Part shown: piece by piece, positions 5,143 through 10,085 of the stretch
Numbering within the stretch: the stretch's first letter is position 1
Layout: every line of letters begins with the position of its first letter
DNA from: Christensenellaceae bacterium
Lineage (GTDB): Bacteria > Bacillota > Clostridia > Christensenellales > UBA1750
Assembly (NCBI GenBank): GCA_031287285.1
Contig: JAITTC010000163.1
Span: forward strand, 1-10,085
Direction: 5' to 3'
Length of the DNA: 10,085 nt
The notes under the pieces: model-generated
What the model saw: only the letters and a program-made list of their open reading frames with translations
Told to the model about the DNA's origin: nothing
Database searches by the model: none
Translations under genes and position numbers: made by a program

Positions 5143-6870
5143 ATGTCAATTGTGAAACACTGTGCCTTGGTACTGGCCCTTGCCATGCTGATTACGGCAT
5201 TGGCGGCCTGCGGAGGCACCCCCTCGTCCAATCCCCCGCCAGCCTCCAGTGAGCCTACTCAAGCGCCCGCCGTAGTAGAAGAATCCGAGGAGCCAGGCGA
5301 AGCCGTTGAAGAAAGGGAGCCTGCTACCTTTACTTTCCTGACCATGATGCCGCCAAGGAGCACCTACAACCTGTGGGAAACCCCCGTGGGCAAACGGCTT
5401 CAAGAGATCACCAACGTAACCCTCGAAATCGAGGATCTCGTAGGCTCCGACGTGCGCCAAAAGGCCTCGTTGCTGATCGCCAGCGGCGATTATCCCGACC
5501 TGATCTATTGCTTTGATGCTTCCGGCGACTTTTATGCCGCGGATGCGCTGATTCCCTTAAACGACTACATGAAGAACTCAAAAAACCTGAGCCAGTGCTA
5601 TTCCGAAAAGGAGCAGGCCCTGGCGACCCAGGAGGATGGGAACCTGTATTGGCTCAGCCGCCAGGCGACCGAAAATGCGGTTTATCCCTCCGCCGCCTAC
5701 TTTACCTCCATGGATCTGCTCGCTCAGGCGGATTACCCCATGATCAGCGACTTCTACGAGTGGCAGGACGCGATCGTCGCCTATATCGAAAAGAATCCGA
5801 CCTATAACGGCCAGCCCAACATTGCCTTTAGCATCCCCACCGAGGCCCATCGGGCTTCGAGCCTGGAATACGGCGCCTCCCGCTTTTTGGCTGGCTTCCC
5901 CAACGATGGCCTGGTCGCCGTCAACCCTGAAACCTTCGAAGCCAAGGTCATCATGGCCCAGGACTACCAGAAGGAATTCGTCAAAATGATGAATCGCTTC
6001 TATAACCTTGGCACCTTAGATAGCGAGATGTTCATGCAGACCGCCGAACAATACCAGGCCAAGATCGCCGCCGGCCGCGTCATTTCCACCTACGACTGGC
6101 GCAGCTATCTGGCGGATGCCTTCGCCGTGATCGAAGATACCGATCCTTCCCGCGCGATGGTCGGCCTGGCCTTGGTTTTGCCAGGCGTTGAAACCGAGCG
6201 TTACCGCGGTTCGCGCAGCTTCAACAGCGGCACCGGCCTTGGCATTTCGGTCGCCTGCAAGGATCCTGACCGCGCCTTCCAATTCCTCGACGATTTGGCC
6301 GGCGACGAAGCCCAGACCGCCCTGTACTGGGGCGTTGAGGGCACGGATTGGCAGTACGACGCAAACGGCGGCCTCTCTAAGAGCGACGAGCAGTGGACGC
6401 AGTACCGCGATGCCGAATACCTCAAATCCCAGGGCATCGGCCAGTTCAGCGATTGGCTGCAGTTCCATTGCGGCCTTGATCCCTTCGAGAATGGCACCAT
6501 CGCCTCCCCGGCCAACACCCCGGAATACGTCCAGCGTGCCTACAAGCCCTATGAGCTTGATTTCCTCTCTCATTATGCCGATCGCGGCTACAGTTCCTTC
6601 GTTAGCTGGTTCAAGCCCTCTTACGATGCCTACTACCAGAGCGGCGCCACGATCCGCCAGCGCATCGACACGACGGATCCGCGCAAGATCGCAGGCGAAA
6701 CCGCCCTTGAACTCACCCTTGAGTACATGCCCCAGTTGGTAGAGGCCAAGCCCGACCAGTTCGAAGCCAAATGGGCCGAATTCGTCGCCGTGCTGGATGC
6801 TCTGCCCCTCAAGGAATACGAAGAGCTGGTCACGCAGATGATCCGCGACTCCCTCTATCTTTACGAGTAA
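5143..6870 (+). CDS. Extracellular solute-binding lipoprotein of a carbohydrate ABC importer (LplA/YtcQ-like)
   Basis: This 575-residue secreted lipoprotein captures the substrate for the divergent permeases. Residues 1-22 are a signal peptide with lipobox L20-A21-A22-C23, so Cys23 should be lipidated and anchor the protein to the outer membrane face. Residues 24-60 form a Pro/Ser/Glu-rich linker. The binding domain follows, with the group's usual opening (W78, LQEITNVTLE at 86-95) and the diagnostic LIASGDYPDLI (111-121). The length matches the large LplA group. AAGGAGG lies 7 nt before the ATG, an almost ideal ribosome binding site. Many Trp and Tyr residues fit carbohydrate stacking, but the ligand cannot be named. 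The gene is alone on its transcript, between a promoter copied from the permease promoter and a strong terminator. Confidence 0.92.
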   Translation: MSIVKHCALVLALAMLITALAACGGTPSSNPPPASSEPTQAPAVVEESEEPGEAVEEREPATFTFLTMMPPRSTYNLWETPVGKRLQEITNVTLEIEDLVGSDVRQKASLLIASGDYPDLIYCFDASGDFYAADALIPLNDYMKNSKNLSQCYSEKEQALATQEDGNLYWLSRQATENAVYPSAAYFTSMDLLAQADYPMISDFYEWQDAIVAYIEKNPTYNGQPNIAFSIPTEAHRASSLEYGASRFLAGFPNDGLVAVNPETFEAKVIMAQDYQKEFVKMMNRFYNLGTLDSEMFMQTAEQYQAKIAAGRVISTYDWRSYLADAFAVIEDTDPSRAMVGLALVLPGVETERYRGSRSFNSGTGLGISVACKDPDRAFQFLDDLAGDEAQTALYWGVEGTDWQYDANGGLSKSDEQWTQYRDAEYLKSQGIGQFSDWLQFHCGLDPFENGTIASPANTPEYVQRAYKPYELDFLSHYADRGYSSFVSWFKPSYDAYYQSGATIRQRIDTTDPRKIAGETALELTLEYMPQLVEAKPDQFEAKWAEFVAVLDALPLKEYEELVTQMIRDSLYLYE

Positions 6871-6897
6871 GCGAACCCCGAGATTTTCTCCTCCTTC

Positions 6898-6944
6898 AAA
6901 ACGCCAGGAAGGATGCCCGATTGAGGCATCCTTCCTGGCGTTTT
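6898..6944. terminator. Strong bidirectional intrinsic terminator
   Basis: A perfect 20-bp stem has arms at 6898-6917 and 6925-6944 around a 7-nt loop (cgattga). It is flanked by AAAA on the left and TTTT on the right, so it can end transcription from either side. It lies 27 nt after the stop of the binding-protein gene and 17 nt beyond the stop of the convergent methyltransferase gene. Confidence 0.95.
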
Positions 6945-6961
6945 AAGCCCCTGCGCGGAGG

Positions 6962-7750
6962 TCAGGGCTTCAGCGCCCAAATCGTCGCCCGCACGGGCTC
7001 CGTTTCGGGCTTTTTAAGGGGCTCTTGGCCAAAGTTTCGGTAGCTCTTCTCGATTTCAAGCCCGGCATCCCGCAGCCAGCCCTCGACCTGCGCCTGCGAG
7101 GGGATGTGCTTATGCCAAACCCGCGGGATCACGATGGTTTCGCCCTCTGCGGTCGTAAGCTCCATGTGGCTGACGCCCGCGCAAAGCCGCGTCAAGGGGT
7201 CGTAGGCGCTGCCAAAGCTCATCGTTTTGCCAAAGGTGCCCCACTCGTCGCGCCCCTCAAAATAGCTGCTTTCGCTCAGGCGATGGAAGATGGGCGTGGG
7301 GTCTGGGTGCAGGTCAAAGTCCAAATAGAGGTGCCCGCCCGGCGCCGGGCCTTCGCCGCCTTTTGCACAAAAAGCGCCTGGGCCGCCTTGTAGTCCATCT
7401 GCGTTTCGATGTTGATGAGCAGATTCCCGGCCAGCACGACCAGGTCGAAGCCCTCGCCCCAGCCTTCTATCGCCGCATCCGCCCGGTAAACGCGAAGGCT
7501 CAGCCCCTGCGCCTTGGGGCGGCAGCGAAGCAGCATCTGCTCGTCTGCGTCAAAGCCCGTGACCTCGTGCCCCGGCCCTTGCCAGCGGCAGGGCAATGCG
7601 CCCGCCGCCGCAGGCGACCTCCAAGATCCTTTGAGGGCCTTTGGTTTCTTGCCGCAGCACGCGCAGCAGGAAGTCCACATCGTCTGCCTGGTTCTCGAAC
7701 TGCTCATATACGCTGGCATACCAGCGCTTTGCGATCTCTTCCCTGTTCAA
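6962..7750 (-). pseudogene. Class I SAM-dependent methyltransferase, disrupted by two compensating frameshifts
   Basis: Joined across frames, this locus encodes about 262 residues of a Rossmann-fold SAM-dependent methyltransferase. Frame 1 gives the N-terminus and motif I (ILEVACGGGRIALPLARAG), then a stop at 7550. Frame 2 resumes with HEVTGFDADEQML (motif II) and FDLVVLAGNLLINI (motif IV region). The first frame returns with PGGHLYLDFD and continues through to the C-terminus. The first break fits one extra base in the C-run at 7570-7573; the second fits one missing base in the GC-rich stretch at about 7335-7352. The likely start is TTG at 7750, with GGGAGG 9 nt upstream. It could be a recent pseudogene or a product of sequencing errors in GC-rich runs. 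The methyl acceptor is unknown. It converges on the binding-protein gene and shares its terminator. Confidence 0.75.
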
Positions 7751-7893
7751 GGCCTCATTCCTCCCACAATTTGAAGGGAGGGTGCTAGATTGCCGTCGCC
7801 CTCCCCGGGTATTTCTCGGCTGCCTGATGCGTCTTCTTCATCTGGAATCGCCCCTTTCTCGTTTCTTGGGCCAAACATAGCATAAAAACGCTC

Positions 7894-7942
7894 AAAAAAG
7901 AAGCCCTCTGGCCTTTTTAAGGGCAAAAGCCCTAAAGAGGGC
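7894..7942 (-). terminator. Terminator-like hairpin in the divergent spacer
   Basis: GCCCTCT (7903-7909) and AGAGGGC (7936-7942) form an outer 7-bp stem enclosing AGGGC-AAAA-GCCCT (7920-7933). On the minus strand the stem is followed by TTCTTTTTT (7902-7894), the layout of an intrinsic terminator. No minus-strand gene lies upstream of it in the window. It may be an attenuator in a long methyltransferase leader, or a remnant. The rest of the spacer 7751-8012 holds a weak TTCTTT/TATGTT promoter-like pair on the minus strand (about 7904-7876) and no convincing gene. Confidence 0.4.
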
Positions 7943-7950
7943 GCCGTCGC

Positions 7951-7979
7951 TTCCCTTTTTGGGGGCGAGAGCTTATAAT
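7951..7979 (+). promoter_or_regulatory. Promoter for the DUF2461 / phosphohexomutase pair
   Basis: A perfect TATAAT -10 box lies at 7974-7979. The hexamer 17 nt upstream, TTCCCT (7951-7956), is a poor -35 box. Transcription would start near 7986, leaving a leader of about 27 nt before the ATG at 8013. This is the only candidate seen for the two plus-strand genes that follow. Confidence 0.5.
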
Positions 7980-8012
7980 AGGATTTGGCATGGGCCGCAT
8001 GGAGGGTAAAGA

Positions 8013-8735
8013 ATGGAGTTTCAGGGCTTCCCCAAGGAGATGTTCGAGTTCTTCATGGCGATCTCCTTCAACAACAACATCGAGTTCTTCGAAGAAAACC
8101 GCAAGAGCTACGAAAAAAACGTCAAGCGCCCGCTGTACGCCTTCGCGGAGGGCCTGGCGCCCGCCGCGCTGGAGGTGGACGCGGGCATGGAAGTGCGCCC
8201 CTCAAAGGCCGTATCAAGGCTTCGGCGCGATACCAGATTTACCCGCGATAAGCTCCCCTACCGCGACCATATGTGGATTGGCTTCCGCAGGCAAGGAAGC
8301 CCAAAAGGCGAGTGCTTCTCGCTGTATTTTGAGATCGGCTGCGAAGCGCTTCGCTATGGCGCCGGCTGGTATGACGACGACGCGCGGCGGGCCAAGGTGC
8401 TTCGCGCGGCCATCCTGCGCAGGCAGCGCGACTTTCAGTCAATCGCTGAAGATCCGGCGCTGAACCGCGAATTTGTGCTGAAAACAAGCCCTTATAAGCG
8501 CATCGAGCTGCCAGATGGGCTGCCACGGAGCCTCGTCCCCTATTACACGGCCAAGGGCTTTTATTTTGAGCACGAGGAAGCGACCGGCGCGCAGGCTTTA
8601 AGCCCAGCGCTCCTCAGCCAGGTTTCGAAGGGCTTCCTCGTTCTGAAGTCCGTCTATCAATTCATGCTGGAAGAAACATGGAAGCTCGGCGAAGAACCAG
8701 AGCGCGAAAAGAGCAAGTGGGAGGGCTTCTTTTGA
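8013..8735 (+). CDS. DUF2461 family protein (TIGR02453 type)
   Basis: This 240-residue cytoplasmic protein matches the DUF2461 family, whose biochemical function is not established. Family marks are the N-terminal FPKEMFEFFMAISFNNNIEFFEENRKSY region (split here as residues 6-15 and 16-33) and the core RDTRFTRDKLPYRDH (72-86). A typical GaGW-like block (YGAGWYDDD) and a C-terminal helix follow. The length is normal for the family. The ATG is chosen because GGAGGG lies 6 nt upstream. Two other frames through the gene are open for some length, but neither resembles a known protein. Its stop codon overlaps the TTG start of the next gene by 4 nt, so the two are probably translationally coupled. 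No function should be inferred from the neighbour alone. Confidence 0.88.
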   Translation: MEFQGFPKEMFEFFMAISFNNNIEFFEENRKSYEKNVKRPLYAFAEGLAPAALEVDAGMEVRPSKAVSRLRRDTRFTRDKLPYRDHMWIGFRRQGSPKGECFSLYFEIGCEALRYGAGWYDDDARRAKVLRAAILRRQRDFQSIAEDPALNREFVLKTSPYKRIELPDGLPRSLVPYYTAKGFYFEHEEATGAQALSPALLSQVSKGFLVLKSVYQFMLEETWKLGEEPEREKSKWEGFF

Positions 8736-10085
8736 GCGAGTATCTTAGGCTTTTAAGCGGGAGCGACATCCGCGGAACGGCGATTGACCTAGGGAATGGC
8801 GTCGATTTGACGCCCGAAATCGCGGCTATGGCGGCTGCCGCCTTTGCGCGGGCGCTCCGGGCAAAGGGCGCCGCAAGCCCGGTGGTCGCCCTGGGCCGCG
8901 ACCCAAGGCTTTCGGGCGAAGCGCTGCTTAAAGGCGCGGCGCAGGGCCTGCTCAGCGAAGGCGCGCGAGTGCTGGACCTCGGCCTTTCGACCACACCCGC
9001 CCTGTTCATGGCCACGCAGGCGCTTTCTGCAGACGGTTCCATCATGGTGACGGCCAGCCACCTGCCCTACGAGCGCAACGGCCTCAAGTTCATCACCAAG
9101 GCGGGCGGCCTGCCCTCTTCCGAAGTGCGGGCGCTTCTTGAAAATCTGCTGCCCGTAGAGCAGGGCAAAATCGACGAAAAATTGCGCGAAAGCGTCGACT
9201 TTTTACCCCTTTACGCCAAGGGATTGCTCGACTACATCCGCGCGGAAACGAAAGAGGAACAGCCCCTGCTCGGCAGGCGCATCGTGCTGGATGCCGGCAA
9301 CGGTTCCGGCGGCTTTTTTGCCCAAGCGGTGCTCAAACCTCTCGGCGCTCGGGTGGAGGGCAGCGTAAATTTGCAGCCCGACGGGCGCTTCCCCGCGCAC
9401 AGCCCAAACCCAGAGGATCGAGCCGCCATGGCGGCCGCCGGGCTGGCGGTGCTGGAGGCCAAGGCAGACCTTGGCGTGATCTTCGATGCCGACTGCGACC
9501 GCGCCGCGCTCATCGGGCCGGACGGCGCGCCCGTAAACCGCAACCGCCTGGTGGCGCTGATCGCTGCCGCGGAGCTTGCCAAGAGCCCGGGCGCCACCAT
9601 CGTGACCGATTCGGTCACAAGCCTTGGCCTGACCGCCTTCATCGAGGGCCTGGGCGGCCGCCACCACCGCTTTAAGCGGGGCTATAACAACGTGATTGGC
9701 GAGGCCAGGCGCCTGAATTCAGAAGGCATCGACTGCCCGATGGCGATGGAAACCTCGGGCCACTGCGCCTTTCGCGACCATTACTTTTTAGACGACGGCG
9801 CCTTCATGGTCTGCCGCGCGCTGGCCGCGCTCCGGGGCCGCAGGCCCATGGAGCTCATCGAAGGCCTGCGCGAACCCCTTGAAGAGGGCGAGTTTCGTCT
9901 CGGGCTCCAAAGCGCGGACTTCCGCGCGGACGGGCAAAAGGCCATCGAGCTCCTGCGCGCCGCCATTCAAAGGGGCGAGTTTTTGCCCGATGAGGACTTT
10001 GAGGGCGTGCGCGCGCTGGATGGCGAAGGCGGCTATATCCTCCTTCGGGTGTCGCTCCATGACCCCGTGCTGCCCGTGAATATCG
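8732..10085 (+). CDS. Phosphohexomutase (phosphomannomutase/phosphoglucomutase family), 3' truncated by the window edge
   Basis: At least 451 residues of an alpha-D-phosphohexomutase are present; the end lies outside the window. The enzyme would interconvert hexose 1- and 6-phosphates in the cytoplasm. Domain 1 begins GSDIRGTAIDLGNG and holds the phosphoserine loop TASHLPYERNG with Ser109. Domain 2 has the Mg-binding loop D252-A-D-C-D-R257. Domain 3 has the sugar loop around G317-Y318 and the ExSGH-type loop E340-T-S-G-H344. The C-terminal phosphate-binding loop is not yet reached. TTG at 8732 is the start, with GGGAGG 7 nt upstream and a 4-nt overlap with the DUF2461 stop; reading in this frame from an ATG would lose the conserved N-terminal block. 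The loop TASHLPYERNG rather than TASHNP places it in a divergent subgroup, so mannose versus glucose specificity is open. Confidence 0.9.
   Translation, partial: MSEYLRLLSGSDIRGTAIDLGNGVDLTPEIAAMAAAAFARALRAKGAASPVVALGRDPRLSGEALLKGAAQGLLSEGARVLDLGLSTTPALFMATQALSADGSIMVTASHLPYERNGLKFITKAGGLPSSEVRALLENLLPVEQGKIDEKLRESVDFLPLYAKGLLDYIRAETKEEQPLLGRRIVLDAGNGSGGFFAQAVLKPLGARVEGSVNLQPDGRFPAHSPNPEDRAAMAAAGLAVLEAKADLGVIFDADCDRAALIGPDGAPVNRNRLVALIAAAELAKSPGATIVTDSVTSLGLTAFIEGLGGRHHRFKRGYNNVIGEARRLNSEGIDCPMAMETSGHCAFRDHYFLDDGAFMVCRALAALRGRRPMELIEGLREPLEEGEFRLGLQSADFRADGQKAIELLRAAIQRGEFLPDEDFEGVRALDGEGGYILLRVSLHDPVLPVNI

Noticed and set aside
4871..5155. Plus-strand open frame of 94 codons in the divergent spacer
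   Set aside because: It covers the promoter, the inverted repeats and the start of the binding-protein gene, and has no ribosome binding site or recognisable family.
6016..6742. Open frames on both strands overlapping the 3' half of the binding-protein gene
   Set aside because: They are shadow frames of a GC-rich coding region; their products are low-complexity Ala/Ser/Arg or Gly/Ala/Val sequences.
7785..7841. Minus-strand 18-codon open frame in the methyltransferase leader, preceded by AAAGGGG at about 9 nt
   Set aside because: It could be a leader peptide, but it is too short to judge and shows no run of regulatory codons or adjoining terminator that would support attenuation.
9203..10060. 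Minus-strand open frames opposite the phosphohexomutase
   Set aside because: The plus strand carries all diagnostic mutase motifs in one uninterrupted frame, so the antisense frames are incidental.
1..10085. Search by eye for CRISPR arrays, insertion-sequence ends, tRNA genes and prophage genes
   Set aside because: No regularly spaced repeats, transposase-like frames, tRNA cloverleaf signals or phage proteins were seen.

Overview
The window looks like chromosomal DNA from a GC-rich member of the Bacillota, most likely a Clostridia-type anaerobe. The reasons are strong AGGAGG-like ribosome binding sites on nearly every gene, sigma-A-type promoters with 17-nt spacers, a LplB/YtcP-type carbohydrate ABC transporter without its own ATPase, a lipobox-bearing binding protein, and an MtaA/CmuA-like UroD-family protein. 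The species cannot be named from this sequence. I see no rRNA, tRNA, CRISPR array, insertion sequence or phage gene.

Layout. (a) 1-1500, minus strand: a small XRE-type regulator followed by a UroD-family protein that is probably a cobamide- or methyl-transfer-related enzyme rather than HemE. A 25-bp inverted repeat sits just before the UroD ribosome binding site. A possible further minus-strand gene begins at the left edge. (b) 1500-2610, minus strand: an RraA/HMG-aldolase-like protein with its own promoter and a strong terminator. (c) 2730-4662, minus strand: two permease genes of a polysaccharide-type ABC importer. (d) 4663-5142: a 480-bp divergent regulatory region. (e) 5143-6870, plus strand: the lipoprotein solute-binding protein for the importer, ending in a 20-bp-stem bidirectional terminator. 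(f) 6962-7750, minus strand: a class I SAM methyltransferase gene broken by two compensating frameshifts. (g) 8013 to the right edge, plus strand: a DUF2461 protein translationally coupled to a phosphohexomutase that runs off the window.

How it fits together. The binding protein (outer face) and the two permeases (membrane) should form one importer powered by a shared MsmX-type ATPase encoded elsewhere. The RraA-like enzyme may act on a carbon skeleton derived from the imported compound. The clearest non-coding signal is in the divergent region: the two promoters facing the permeases and the binding protein are diverged copies of one 81-nt module. Without gaps they share a TGTATACA palindrome, a -35 box, a spacer block, a -10 box and a downstream TTAACGTTCA, all at identical distances. 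This suggests one regulator controls both halves of the split transporter locus. The right-hand genes look like housekeeping functions unrelated to the transporter.
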